From Avedoeria sp964651245 (GTDB lineage: Bacteria; Chloroflexota; Anaerolineae; Epilineales; Epilineaceae): DNA of 64,000 nt. Of the stretch, positions 1-8,712 are shown in pieces. Below the pieces are notes generated by a model that was not told the DNA's origin, did not search any database, and saw only the letters and a list, made by a program, of their open reading frames with translations. Position 1 is the first letter of the stretch. Every line of letters begins with the position of its first letter. The position numbers and the translations under genes were made by a program. The stretch spans positions 186,001-250,000 of the forward strand of contig CAZYVI010000001.1 of NCBI GenBank assembly GCA_964651245.1. Direction: 5' to 3'.

Positions 1-2
1 TG

Positions 3-35
3 CATTTCGACCGCAGCGACGACATCTGGCCGTGA
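3..35 (+). CDS. C-terminal tail of an upstream gene (partial)
   Basis: One frame reads HFDRSDDIWP followed by TGA at 33-35, which looks like the end of a protein whose body lies before the window. The next gene starts 31 nt later and has its own Shine-Dalgarno. Ten residues are too few to name a family, and another frame is also open, so this is only a guess that coding sequence enters from the left. Confidence 0.3.
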   Translation, partial: HFDRSDDIWP

Positions 36-66
36 CGGCCACCGGACGCCGGCCGAGGAGCGTGTC

Positions 67-558
67 ATGAAGTGCCCGTACTGCCGGGCCGAGAGCCACG
101 TCGTCGACACCCGCGAGGTGGCCAGCACGATCCGCCGCCGGCGCGAGTGCGACGGCTGCCGCCAGCGCTTCACGACCTACGAGCAGCTCTCGTCGTCCAA
201 CCTCCAGGTGGTCAAGCGCGACCGCCGCCGCGAGGGCTACAGCCAGGACAAGCTGCTGCGCAGCATCCAGATCGCCTGCGCCAAGCGCCCGATCAGCACC
301 GACGTCATCAACGACATCGTGCGCGCCGTGGAGGGCGAGCTGTACCGGCAGGGCCGCAGCGAGGTCGACAGCCAGCTGATCGGCGACCTGGTCATGAACC
401 AGCTGCGCGGGCTCGACGACGTCGCCTATGTGCGCTTCGCCAGCGTCTACCGCCGCTTCACCGACCTCGACGGCCTCGTCGAGGAGATCGAGCGGTTGCG
501 CGACCTGAAGCAGCGCGAGGAGGAAGACAAGCGTCAGATGCGCCTCCTCGAGGTCTGA
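67..558 (+). CDS. nrdR: Transcriptional repressor NrdR
   Basis: NrdR is the nucleotide-sensing repressor of ribonucleotide reductase genes. The 163-residue protein begins with a zinc ribbon (C3, C6, C28, C31; CPYC and CDGC knuckles), continues with the family's basic RRRREC segment, and then has an ATP-cone domain from about residue 46 to 136. The charged C-terminal tail (about 140-163) is typical. GAGGAG sits 7 nt before the ATG. The next gene downstream is the class II reductase, its expected target. I found no recognisable NrdR box between the two genes, but the consensus is AT-rich and could be hard to see here. Confidence 0.96.
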   Translation: MKCPYCRAESHVVDTREVASTIRRRRECDGCRQRFTTYEQLSSSNLQVVKRDRRREGYSQDKLLRSIQIACAKRPISTDVINDIVRAVEGELYRQGRSEVDSQLIGDLVMNQLRGLDDVAYVRFASVYRRFTDLDGLVEEIERLRDLKQREEEDKRQMRLLEV

Positions 559-590
559 CGCCCGGACCGCCCTGCGACGCGGTCCGGGCG
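559..590 (+). terminator. GC-rich hairpin between nrdR and nrdJ
   Basis: An 11-bp perfect inverted repeat (CGCCCGGACCG / CGGTCCGGGCG) with a 10-nt loop starts at the base after the nrdR stop. No T-run follows, so it could be a weak or Rho-assisted terminator, an mRNA-stabilising end or an attenuation element limiting read-through into nrdJ. Confidence 0.4.
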
Positions 591-682
591 GGCCGCCGTC
601 GCCGCGCCCGCTCGCCTGCGCCGTCGCCCTCGACCGCCGATCGGCGCCCGCGCCGAGCCCGACCCGCCCTGGAGGCGCACCG

Positions 683-3600
683 ATGAACGAGCCCGCCGCC
701 GCCGATCCGACCCCCACCCACTGGAACGGCGAGGCGGCGCCGGCGGCGTGGCCGGCGCCGGCTGCGGCGGTCGAACCGGCCGGACCGTCGGACGGGACCG
801 CACGCGCCGGCGCGGCGCCGACGCCGGCCGGTCGCGGCGCCGACGACGGGGCGGCGGCGCCGCCGCAGCGCGGACGGCGCGTCGCGGCGGGCGACACGAA
901 CGCCCTCCACGCGCTGGGCGAGCGGATCTTCCTCGACCGCTACGCCCTCAAGGACATGGACAAGTCGCACCTGCGCGTCGGCGATACCGTCGTGGTCTGC
1001 CTCGACACGGCGACGGGGCAGCGCGAGGTCGGCGTCGTCGCCGACGTGGACGGGCGCGGCGCGACGGTGACCCTCGACGGCGGCGAGCAGGTCGTGCGGG
1101 CCGTCGAGCACGTCGACCGGCCGCTCGAGCTCCATCCCGACGTCATGCAGGCGCGGGTCGCGCGCGGCATCGCCGCCGTCGAACCCGCCGCGCTCCGCGA
1201 GACCTGGACCGAGCGCTTCCGGTGGCTCCTCGACGGCTGGCGGTTCGTGCCCGGCGGGCGGATCCTCACCGCGGCCGGCACCGACCAGGACCTGACGTTC
1301 TACAACTGCTACGTGATCCCGAGCCCCCGCGACAGCCGCGACGGGATCTTCACGACGCTGGCCCAGATGGCCGAGATCATGTCGCGCGGCGGCGGCGTCG
1401 GCATCAACCTGCGCTCGCTCCGGCCGCGCTACGCCTACGTCAAGGGCGTCAACGGTCGCTCGAGCGGCTCGGTCTCGTGGGGCTCGGTCTACAGCTTCGT
1501 CACCGGCCTCATCGAGCAGGGCGGCAGCCGCCGCGGCGCGCTCATGCTGATCCTCGACGTCTGGCACCCCGACGTCGCCGAGTTCATCGAGGCCAAGCGG
1601 ACGATGGGCCGGATCACGAACGCCAACATCTCCGTCGGCATCACCGACGACTTCATGGACCGCGTCGCGCGCGACGGCGACTGGGATCTGGTCTTCCCCG
1701 ACACGAACCACCCCGACTACGACGCCCACTGGGACGGCGACCTGGTGGCCTGGCGCGCCGCCGGCCGCCCGGTGGTGACCCACAAGACGGTCCGCGCCCG
1801 CGCGCTGTGGGACACGATCATCGAGAGCGCCTGGGCCAGCGCCGAGCCGGGCGTCTGGTTCAGCGAGCGGTCGAACAAGCTGTCGAACTCGGCGTACTAC
1901 GCGCCGTTGGTGTGCACGAACCCGTGCGTCGCGGGCGACACCCGGGTGGCCACCGCCGAGGGCCTGGTGCGGGCCGACGACCTGGCCGCCGACGGCCGGG
2001 CGCTGTCGGTCGCCGTCGACGGCCGGCTCGGTGCCGCGCCGGGGCTCCGGCCGGCGTCGCCGATGTTCGCGACCGGCGTCAAGCCGGTGCTCCGGCTGAC
2101 GACGCGCGAAGGCTACCGCGTTCGGGCGACAGCCGACCATCGCATCATGACCGATCGCGGCTGGCGCCCGCTGGGCGAGCTGGCGCCGGGCGACCGTGTC
2201 CACATCCTCGACCGCCCCGGCGCCTTCGGGTCCGCCGGCAGCCTCGATCTCGGCCGGATGCTCGGTGGGCTGGTCGGCGACGGGACCGGCACGTCCGATC
2301 GAACGGTCCTCTCGTTCTTTGGCCCAGAGAAGGCCGAATCGGCGTCCGCCTTCGCCGCGGCCAGAAACCGCGTCGTGCGGCCTGCCCGGACGCGACCGGT
2401 CGCGGTGGGCGTCGTGCCCGTGACCGGCCGCGACGAGCTGCGGGTGCAGTCGGAGCGACTGCGCGAGCTCGCCGCGGCGCACGGGTTCGCGGCCGACAAG
2501 CACCAGGTGCCCGAAGCCGTGTGGCGCGGCAGCGAGGCGATGCAGCGCGGCTTCCTCCAAGGACTGTTCACCGCCGACGGCAGCGTGCAGGGCAGCCAGG
2601 CGAAGGGCGTGTCGGTGCGGTTGGCGGCGTCGGACGAGGCGCTCCTGCGGGACGTGCAGCTGCTGCTGCTCAACCACGGCATCGCCGCGCGGCTCATCCT
2701 CCACCGACGTCCGGCGCTGGCGCGGGCGCTGCCCGACGGCCGCGGCGGGCGGCGGCGCTACGACTGCCGCGCCCAGCACGAGTTGGTGGTCAGCCGGGCC
2801 AACCTCGGCCGGTTCGCCGAGCGGATCGGTTTCCTCGACGCCCGTCGCACCGAGCGGTTGGCGCGCGCCATGGAAAGGTATCGCCGCGGTCCGTACCGCG
2901 AGGGGTTCGTCGCCACGGTCGCGTCCCTGGTCGCCGACGGCGAGGCCGTCGTCTACGACCTCCACGAGCCCGAGACCCACTCGTTCATCGCCAACGGCCT
3001 CGTCGTCCACAACTGCGGCGAGCAGCCGCTCCCCGGCTGGTCGGTGTGCAACCTCGGCGCGCTCAACCTGGCGCGCTTCGCCACCGACGACGGCGACGTC
3101 GACTGGGACGCCCTGGGGCAAGCGGTCCGCTACGCCGTGCGGTTCCTCGACGACGTGATCGACGCCACGCCGTACCATTTCCCCGAGAACGAGGCCCAGC
3201 AGCGCGCCGAGCGGCGGGTCGGGCTGGGCACGATGGGCTTGGCGGAGCTGATGATCCGGTGTCGGGCGCGCTACGGCAGCCCAGAGGGCAACGCGTTCTG
3301 CGACCGGCTGTTTGCCTTCATCGCCCGCGAGGCCTACCTGGCGTCGTCCGACATCGCGGCCGAGAAGGGCAGCTTCCCGCGCTTCGAGGCCGAACCGCTG
3401 CTGGCGAGCGGCTACATGCGCGCCATGCCCGACGACGTGCGCGACGCCGTGCGCCGCCAGGGCCTGCGCAACGTGACGCTGCTGACCCAGGCGCCGACCG
3501 GCACGACCGGCACGATGGTCAGCACCTCGACCGGCATCGAGCCGTTCTTCAGCTGGTCGTTCTTCCGCAAGAGCCGGCTGGGCTGGCACGAGGAGGCCGT

Positions 3601-4525
3601 CGAGGTGGTCGACGCCTGGCGCTCGGCGCACCCCGACGCCGAGTCGCTGCCCGACTACTTCGTGACGGCGATGGACCTCACGCCGCTCGAGCACGTCGGC
3701 GCGCAGGCCGCGATCCAGCGCTGGATCGACTCGGCGATCTCCAAGACCTGCAACGTGCCCAACGACTACACCGTGGAGCAGACGCGGGCGCTCTACGAGG
3801 AGATGTACCGCCTGGGCTGCAAGGGCGGGACGATCTACCGCGACGGCTCGCGCAACGAGCAGGTGCTGCACCTCAAGGACGACGCGGCCGCCGCCGACGG
3901 CGGCGCCGATGGCAGCACCGCCGCGCCGGCGTCCGAGCCGGCGCCCGGCTGGCCCGACGCCGACGCCGTGCGCCGCCGCCCGCGGCAGACGGTGGGCCGG
4001 ACGGTGCGGGTGGCCACGCCGTTCGGCAAGGCCTACGTCACGGTGAACCTGGGCGACGAGGGCGAGCCGTTCGAGGTCTTCGTCAACGTCGGCAAGGCCG
4101 GCAGCGACCTGGCCGCCGACGCCGAGGCGCTGGGCCGGTTGATCAGCCTGATGCTGCGGATGCCCAGCCGGCTGCGGCCCAGCGAGCGGCTCAAGCTCGT
4201 CGTCGACGAGCTCGAGGGGATCGGCGGCAGCCGGCACGTCGGGTTCGGGCTCGACCGGGTGCGCTCGATCCCCGACGGCATCGCCAGCGCGCTGCGCGAT
4301 GCGTCCGCCGGCGACGGCGAGGCCGCGGCGGTGCAGCCGTCGCTCTTCGCGGCCGCCGGCCACGACGCGCCCGCCGCCGTCCCAGCGCCCGCCGCCGCCC
4401 GGCCGGCCGACGAGGCGCCGCCGCAGCTGCCCGGGGGCGACCTCTGCCCGTCGTGCCACTGCGCCACGTTCGTCCACATCGAGGGCTGTCAGAAGTGCTT
4501 CAGCTGCGGGTACTCCGAGTGCTGA
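683..4525 (+). CDS. nrdJ: Class II (adenosylcobalamin-dependent) ribonucleoside-diphosphate reductase, intein-containing precursor
   Basis: This enzyme reduces ribonucleotides to deoxyribonucleotides using a B12-derived radical. The precursor has 1280 residues; removing the 363-residue intein leaves 917. Visible family signatures are the first redox Cys in FYNCYVIPSP, GGGVGINLRSLRP, the radical-site loop NPCGEQPL (rejoined after splicing), GLGTMGLAEL, APTGTTGTMVSTSTGIEP and CKGGTIYRDGSRNEQVL. A C-terminal zinc-ribbon/redox tail is rich in Cys (CPSCHC...CQKCFSCGYSEC). About 75 N-terminal residues are Ala/Pro-rich and probably disordered. The ATG is preceded by TGGAGG at good spacing. nrdR lies 124 nt upstream. 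Because the intein lies next to the catalytic Cys, activity depends on splicing. Confidence 0.97.
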   Translation: MNEPAAADPTPTHWNGEAAPAAWPAPAAAVEPAGPSDGTARAGAAPTPAGRGADDGAAAPPQRGRRVAAGDTNALHALGERIFLDRYALKDMDKSHLRVGDTVVVCLDTATGQREVGVVADVDGRGATVTLDGGEQVVRAVEHVDRPLELHPDVMQARVARGIAAVEPAALRETWTERFRWLLDGWRFVPGGRILTAAGTDQDLTFYNCYVIPSPRDSRDGIFTTLAQMAEIMSRGGGVGINLRSLRPRYAYVKGVNGRSSGSVSWGSVYSFVTGLIEQGGSRRGALMLILDVWHPDVAEFIEAKRTMGRITNANISVGITDDFMDRVARDGDWDLVFPDTNHPDYDAHWDGDLVAWRAAGRPVVTHKTVRARALWDTIIESAWASAEPGVWFSERSNKLSNSAYYAPLVCTNPCVAGDTRVATAEGLVRADDLAADGRALSVAVDGRLGAAPGLRPASPMFATGVKPVLRLTTREGYRVRATADHRIMTDRGWRPLGELAPGDRVHILDRPGAFGSAGSLDLGRMLGGLVGDGTGTSDRTVLSFFGPEKAESASAFAAARNRVVRPARTRPVAVGVVPVTGRDELRVQSERLRELAAAHGFAADKHQVPEAVWRGSEAMQRGFLQGLFTADGSVQGSQAKGVSVRLAASDEALLRDVQLLLLNHGIAARLILHRRPALARALPDGRGGRRRYDCRAQHELVVSRANLGRFAERIGFLDARRTERLARAMERYRRGPYREGFVATVASLVADGEAVVYDLHEPETHSFIANGLVVHNCGEQPLPGWSVCNLGALNLARFATDDGDVDWDALGQAVRYAVRFLDDVIDATPYHFPENEAQQRAERRVGLGTMGLAELMIRCRARYGSPEGNAFCDRLFAFIAREAYLASSDIAAEKGSFPRFEAEPLLASGYMRAMPDDVRDAVRRQGLRNVTLLTQAPTGTTGTMVSTSTGIEPFFSWSFFRKSRLGWHEEAVEVVDAWRSAHPDAESLPDYFVTAMDLTPLEHVGAQAAIQRWIDSAISKTCNVPNDYTVEQTRALYEEMYRLGCKGGTIYRDGSRNEQVLHLKDDAAAADGGADGSTAAPASEPAPGWPDADAVRRRPRQTVGRTVRVATPFGKAYVTVNLGDEGEPFEVFVNVGKAGSDLAADAEALGRLISLMLRMPSRLRPSERLKLVVDELEGIGGSRHVGFGLDRVRSIPDGIASALRDASAGDGEAAAVQPSLFAAAGHDAPAAVPAPAAARPADEAPPQLPGGDLCPSCHCATFVHIEGCQKCFSCGYSEC
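1925..3013 (+). mobile_element. Intein with LAGLIDADG homing endonuclease, inserted in nrdJ
   Basis: The extein reads TNP before and CGEQPL after the insert, so the intein covers precursor residues 415-777. Block A is C-VAGDTRV, and block B contains ATADHRI with the conserved His. The two dodecapeptide motifs of a DOD endonuclease are LGGLVGDG and LQGLFTADG, each keeping an acidic residue. The end shows VYDLHEPETHSFIANG and finishes VVHN, followed by Cys as the +1 nucleophile. All residues needed for splicing (Cys1, block B His, penultimate His, terminal Asn, Cys+1) are present, so it should be active. Both endonuclease acids are kept, so homing may also be possible. Confidence 0.95.
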
Positions 4526-4547
4526 GCGGCGCGGCGGAGCGCCGCCG

Positions 4548-5345
4548 ATGAGCCCGTCGCCGCCGACCGAGATCGAGGTCAAGTTCGAGCTGGCCGGGGC
4601 CGAGGCGGGCGACGCGCTGGCGGAGGCGCCGGCCCTGGCCGACGACCTCGCGCTCGGCCCGGTCGCCGAGCAGGTCGACCACGACGACTACGCCGACGGC
4701 GAGGCGCTGCCCCTGCTACGCGCCGGCTGGGCGCTGCGCCACCGCACCCGCTTCGCCACCGGCGACGACGGCTGGCCGGTCGTGCGCCACCGGGTGACCC
4801 TCAAGCAGCTGGCCGAGGCCGCGGCGCGCGACGGCGTCCAGAAACGCGTCGAGCTCGAGGGGCCGGTGGCCGGCGAGCCGTTCGACCCCGCCGCTTGGCC
4901 CGAGGCGGTGCGCGAAGCGGCCGCGGCGGCCTGCGGTGGCGCGCTGCCGCCGCTGGCCGAGCTGTTCACGCTGGTGCAGCGCCGGCGGGTGCGGTCGGTG
5001 TCGCGCCGCGGCGCGCCGATCGGCGAGCTCTCGATCGACGCCGTCCGGCTCCACCTGCCGGGCGACGTCCGGCGGGGCGCCGACGCGATCGCCCGCTTCG
5101 ACGAGGTCGAGTTCGAGCTGGCGCCCGGCGGGTCGCTGGACGACCTCGGGGCGGCCGCGGCCGCGCTGGGTGCGGCCTGCGGCGGCCGGGCGGCGCACGG
5201 CGGCAAGGTCGACCGGGCGGTGGCGCTGTTGGCGCACGCCCCGGCCGTGGCGGCCCTGCCCGATGCCCAGCGGCAACGGCTGGCGGCGGCGCTGGCCGTG
5301 CTCGGCGCGCGGCCCGGCGCCGAAGCGGCCGGCGGACCCCGTTAG
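4548..5345 (+). CDS. CYTH-domain (inorganic triphosphatase-like) protein
   Basis: CYTH proteins form a beta-tunnel that binds triphosphates or polyphosphate. The 265-residue protein begins with the hallmark EIEVKFEL (residues 6-13). It keeps the alternating basic and acidic strands of the family: RHRVTLKQ, KRVELEG, RRVRSVSRRG, GELSIDAV and DEVEFEL. No C-terminal CHAD domain is present. The ATG at 4548 is 22 nt after nrdJ and falls just before the ExExK motif; the reading frame stays open further upstream inside nrdJ but has no CYTH content there. A Ppx/GppA gene follows within 8 nt, and ppk1 lies nearby, so a role in polyphosphate or triphosphate turnover is a fair inference. The actual substrate is unknown. 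Confidence 0.85.
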   Translation: MSPSPPTEIEVKFELAGAEAGDALAEAPALADDLALGPVAEQVDHDDYADGEALPLLRAGWALRHRTRFATGDDGWPVVRHRVTLKQLAEAAARDGVQKRVELEGPVAGEPFDPAAWPEAVREAAAAACGGALPPLAELFTLVQRRRVRSVSRRGAPIGELSIDAVRLHLPGDVRRGADAIARFDEVEFELAPGGSLDDLGAAAAALGAACGGRAAHGGKVDRAVALLAHAPAVAALPDAQRQRLAAALAVLGARPGAEAAGGPR

Positions 5346-5352
5346 GCGCGTC

Positions 5353-7011
5353 TTGGCGGCGGGCGATGACGTCGGCGCGCTCGGTGCGGTGGCCCGCGAA
5401 GGCGACAGCGCGCCGCGGACGCCCGAGGGCGAGCCCCGCGGCGGCCCGCGCGTCAAGGCGTTCATCGACATCGGCACGAACTCGGTCCGGCTGGCGCTCG
5501 TGCGGTTCCACGGCGACGGCACGGCGACGGTGCTGGCCGATCGCAAGGAGACGGTGCGCCTCGGCGAGGGCGAGTTCGCCACGGGCCTTCTCACGCCCGA
5601 CGCCATGGCCCGCGCGACCCAGGTGGTTGCCCGCTTCGCCGAGATGGCGCGGGCGCACGGGGCGGGCGAGATCGTGGCCATCGCCACCGCGGCCACGCGG
5701 GAGGCGCGCAACCGCGAGGCGTTCGTGGCGGCGCTGCGCGACGCGGCCGGGGTCGAGGTCCGAACGATCTCGGGACTTGAGGAGGCCCGGCTCATCTACC
5801 TCGGCGTCGTCCGCGGGATCGACCTCGGGCCGCGAACGGCGGCGTTCGTCGACATCGGCGGCGGCTCGACCGAGCTGATCGTCGGCGACGCCCACGGCTA
5901 CCGCGCCCTCGACTCGCTGCGGCTGGGGGCGATCCGGCTGACGAACGCGTTCTTCGGACCCGACGACGTCGGACCCGTCAGCGCCAAGCGCTACGCCCGG
6001 CTCCAGGAGCACGTCCGCAACAAGGCGGTTCGGGCGGTGCAGCGCCTGGCCGCCCTCGGGCCGCTCGACGTCGCCGTGGGCTCGTCCGGCACGATCGAGA
6101 ACCTGGCCGACATCGCCGTGCGCCTGAGCATGGGCCGGCCGCGCGAGCGCGGCGATGTCGTGACCGCCGGCCAGCTGGCCGAGGTGGCGCGGCGGCTGAG
6201 CGCGGTGCCGCTGGCCGAGCGGGCCAAGCTGCCCGGGATCAACCCCGCCCGCGCCGACATCGCCGTGGCCGGCGCGGCGATCCTGCAGACGCTGCTCGAG
6301 GCGCTGGGCGTCGACACCCTCATCGTCAGCGACCGCGGCCTGCGCGAGGGGCTGATCGTCGACGACCTCGACCGCCAGCTGCCCGGCCACCGCGACGGGC
6401 TGTCGGTGCGCGATCAGAGCGTCCTCGAGCTCGGCCGCCGCTGCCAGTTCGACGAGGCGCACCACGTGCACGTCACCCGGCTGGCGCTGTCGCTGTACGA
6501 CTCGGCGCGCGCGTGCCGCCTCCATCGCCTGCCGCCGTCGGCGCGCGAGGTCCTGCGCCACGCCGCGATGCTGCACGACATCGGCGCCTTCCTGTCCTAC
6601 AGCGGGCACGAGCGCCACACGTACTACCTGGTCCGCCACGCCCCGTTGCTGGGCTTCGACGAGCCGGAGATCGCGCTGCTGGCGGCGGTCGCCCGCTTTC
6701 ACCGCAAGGGCTTCCCGTCCAAGCGTCGCGCCGAGTACCGCGACCTGCCCCGCACCGCGCGGCGCCTGGTGCGGCCGCTGTCGACGCTGCTGCGCCTGGC
6801 GGAGAGCCTGGACCGCACCCACACCGCCCAGGTCGCCGACGCCCGCTTCGTCCGGCGCGACGACGGCGCGCTGGCACTCGAGGTCACGCCCGGCGGCCGC
6901 TGGGAGCTCGAGCGCTGGGGCGCCGAGGCGCAGCTGCCGGTGCTGGCGCGGGCGTTCGGGACGGCGCCGGTGGTGGTGGAGCGGGGCGGGGGCGGCGAAC
7001 CCGCGACGTGA
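5353..7011 (+). CDS. ppx: Ppx/GppA family exopolyphosphatase / pppGpp phosphatase with HD domain
   Basis: The family removes terminal phosphate from polyphosphate or pppGpp. Its actin-like ASKHA fold is shown by FIDIGTNSVRLALV (near residue 38) and AAFVDIGGGSTELIVG (near 165). An HD domain follows, with HAAMLHDIG (H408-D409) and a later VARFHRKG. At about 550 residues it matches long Ppx/GppA proteins. The start is uncertain: TTG at 5353 has AGG six bases upstream, while GTG at 5389 is the alternative; both precede the conserved core. It follows the CYTH gene by 7 nt, suggesting one transcript. Sequence alone does not separate exopolyphosphatase from pppGpp phosphatase activity; the nearby ppk1 favours polyphosphate. 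Confidence 0.9.
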   Translation: MAAGDDVGALGAVAREGDSAPRTPEGEPRGGPRVKAFIDIGTNSVRLALVRFHGDGTATVLADRKETVRLGEGEFATGLLTPDAMARATQVVARFAEMARAHGAGEIVAIATAATREARNREAFVAALRDAAGVEVRTISGLEEARLIYLGVVRGIDLGPRTAAFVDIGGGSTELIVGDAHGYRALDSLRLGAIRLTNAFFGPDDVGPVSAKRYARLQEHVRNKAVRAVQRLAALGPLDVAVGSSGTIENLADIAVRLSMGRPRERGDVVTAGQLAEVARRLSAVPLAERAKLPGINPARADIAVAGAAILQTLLEALGVDTLIVSDRGLREGLIVDDLDRQLPGHRDGLSVRDQSVLELGRRCQFDEAHHVHVTRLALSLYDSARACRLHRLPPSAREVLRHAAMLHDIGAFLSYSGHERHTYYLVRHAPLLGFDEPEIALLAAVARFHRKGFPSKRRAEYRDLPRTARRLVRPLSTLLRLAESLDRTHTAQVADARFVRRDDGALALEVTPGGRWELERWGAEAQLPVLARAFGTAPVVVERGGGGEPAT

Positions 7012-7059
7012 TGTCGTCGAACGGGTGTTGCGCCCTTCGGGACCCCCGACGAACCGCCG

Positions 7060-8493
7060 CTAGCGGTGCCGGATGTTCAGCTTCGGCAGCCGCGCCTGCC
7101 AGGCGATGACGCCGACGCGCTCCACCGGCGGCGCGCCGTCGATGGCGACGCGCAGCGACCAGGGTTGGCCGCTGGCGGCGCCCTCGACGGCGCGGACGAC
7201 GATCGGGAAGGTGCCGGCGCCGGCGATCGGGAAGACCGTCGTCGCCAGGGCGGCCTCGCCGTGGGCGAAGCGCACCGGCCCGGTCAGCGTGGCCGAGATG
7301 GCGGCCGAGGCGCCGAGGTTGCCGTACTCCAGGGTCAACGAACGGATCCCGACCGGGCCGACGAGCAGCGGCAAGCCCGCCGGGCGCACCGCCACCCACG
7401 GCCCGCGCGGCGTCGGCGTGGCCGTGGCCGTCGGCGTGGCGGTGGCGGTCGGCGGGATGGGCGTGCGGGTGGGTGGGACGGGCGTCGCCGGCGGCGCGGT
7501 CGGCGTCGGCGGTGCGGCGCGCGGCCCGACGCGGTGCATCACGATGCCGCCGGTGCCCACGGCCCAGACGTTCTCGGCGTCCACAACGGCCAGGCCGCGG
7601 ATGCTGCGGTTCGTCAGACCGTCGCCGTCGGGGAACCAGTTGAACCCGTCGACGGTGCGGAGGATCAGGCCCTCGTCGCCGATGATCCAGCCGTGGGCCG
7701 GCGACTCGGGCGCGAACGCGATGTCGGCCATCGTCTTGGGCGGCTGCATCTGGCGCCGCCAGCTCTCGCCGCCGTCGCTCGAGAAGCGCAGGTCGTTGCC
7801 CAGCGCGTAGCCGCGGTCCGGCGCCGGGAAGGTGATGGCGTAGAAGCGCTGGTCGCTGCCGGTGGCGATGCGCCGCCACTTCCGGCCGGCGTCCGTCGAG
7901 CGGGCGATGTAGCCGGCGCTGCCGGCGATCAGGCCGTGGTTGGGGTCGAACCAGAAGCTGTCGAACAGTCCCTCGTCCGAGCCGCTGGTGCGGCGGGACC
8001 AGCGCGCGCCGCCGTCGGTGGTGACCAGGATCTCGGCGCCGCGGGTGACGGCGAACGCCGTCTGGGCGTCGAGCGCGAACACGTTGAGGATGGCCTCGCC
8101 GGTGCCGGAGCGCTGCTCGTGCCAGCTGCTGCCGCCGTCGGTGGTGCGCAAGATGAGCCCGGCGCGCCCGACGATCCAACCGTGGCGGTCGTCGGCAAAG
8201 GCCATCGACTCCGGTCGGCGGCCGACGTCGCAGCGGATGCCCTCCCAGTGCGCGCCGCCGTTGCGGGTGCGGCCGATCACGCAGTCGCCGTCGCCGTCGC
8301 CGCCGGCCAGCCAGGCCAGGTCGTGGTCGTAGGCGACGATCGTGCGCAGCGTCTGGCCCGACGGAGCGCGCTCGAAGCGCCACTCGGGGGCCTGGGCGTG
8401 CGCGACGGCCGGGGCGGCCAGCGCGGCGGCGGCCAGCGCGGCGGCGGCCAGCGCTCGTCGGACGGGCGTGGAACGGACAGGCGACTGCGGCAT
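7060..8493 (-). CDS. Secreted Ycf48-like beta-propeller protein
   Basis: The 477-residue protein begins with a signal peptide (Arg-rich start, then an Ala/Leu core ending AVAHA). It continues with repeated propeller blades of the Ycf48/BNR type, for example GWIVGRAGLILRTTDGGSSW, ILVTTDGGARW and GWIIGDEGLILRTVDG. A Thr/Pro linker (PPTATATPTATATPTP) separates the propeller from a C-terminal beta domain of about 110 residues. Ycf48 itself assists photosystem II assembly in plants and cyanobacteria; in this non-photosynthetic context the fold is probably a generic extracytoplasmic scaffold. The ATG at 8493 is chosen because GAGGAGC lies 7 nt upstream and the signal peptide starts there. It has its own promoter and ends RLPKLNIRHR (see the LP-tail finding). 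Confidence 0.8.
   Translation of the reverse strand: MPQSPVRSTPVRRALAAAALAAAALAAPAVAHAQAPEWRFERAPSGQTLRTIVAYDHDLAWLAGGDGDGDCVIGRTRNGGAHWEGIRCDVGRRPESMAFADDRHGWIVGRAGLILRTTDGGSSWHEQRSGTGEAILNVFALDAQTAFAVTRGAEILVTTDGGARWSRRTSGSDEGLFDSFWFDPNHGLIAGSAGYIARSTDAGRKWRRIATGSDQRFYAITFPAPDRGYALGNDLRFSSDGGESWRRQMQPPKTMADIAFAPESPAHGWIIGDEGLILRTVDGFNWFPDGDGLTNRSIRGLAVVDAENVWAVGTGGIVMHRVGPRAAPPTPTAPPATPVPPTRTPIPPTATATPTATATPTPRGPWVAVRPAGLPLLVGPVGIRSLTLEYGNLGASAAISATLTGPVRFAHGEAALATTVFPIAGAGTFPIVVRAVEGAASGQPWSLRVAIDGAPPVERVGVIAWQARLPKLNIRHR
8416..8455 (-). repeat. 15-bp tandem repeat in the signal-peptide core
   Basis: Nearly three direct copies of a 15-bp unit (ggccagcgcggcggc) encode the Ala/Leu hydrophobic core of the signal peptide of the Ycf48-like protein. 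It is a likely slippage site that could lengthen or shorten the core in steps of five residues. Confidence 0.7.
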
Positions 8494-8610
8494 CGCGGGT
8501 GCTCCTCGGCGGGATCCGTCGTGCGACACGGCGACGGCCGGGTGCCCGCGGGGCACGGCGCTGGGCGGCGGGTCGGCACGAACCAGGGACGAAGGGGGGG
8601 CGGCCGGGCG

Positions 8611-8639
8611 AGTATCCGCGGCCCGTCCAGCCGAGTCAA
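8611..8639 (-). promoter_or_regulatory. Sigma-70-like promoter of the Ycf48-like gene
   Basis: Read on the minus strand, TTGACT (8639-8634), a 17-nt spacer and GATACT (8616-8611) match the housekeeping consensus at 5/6 and 4/6. Transcription would begin near 8604, giving a leader of about 110 nt before the ATG at 8493. The promoter lies downstream of the ppk1 stop, so the gene can be transcribed independently of ppk1. The era gene has a near-identical promoter. Confidence 0.65.
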
Positions 8640-8712
8640 GGCCGGCGACGCGGGACGGCGATCGCCGCCGCGGCGCTGCGCGCGCGATCGGCGGGCGTGC
8701 GCGCGGGGGACG

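Noticed and set aside
458..4582. Very long open frame on the minus strand opposite nrdJ (over 1300 codons)
   Set aside because: It is the mirror of a GC-rich gene with strong third-position bias. The translation is Arg/Gly/His/Val-rich with no domain, and the plus strand encodes a complete NrdJ.
4936..5352. Possible CYTH-Ppx fusion, since the ppx frame is open far upstream inside the CYTH gene
   Set aside because: The upstream translation is Arg/Ala/Ser-rich shadow, while the CYTH motifs are in another frame that ends with a normal stop. The genes are adjacent, not fused.
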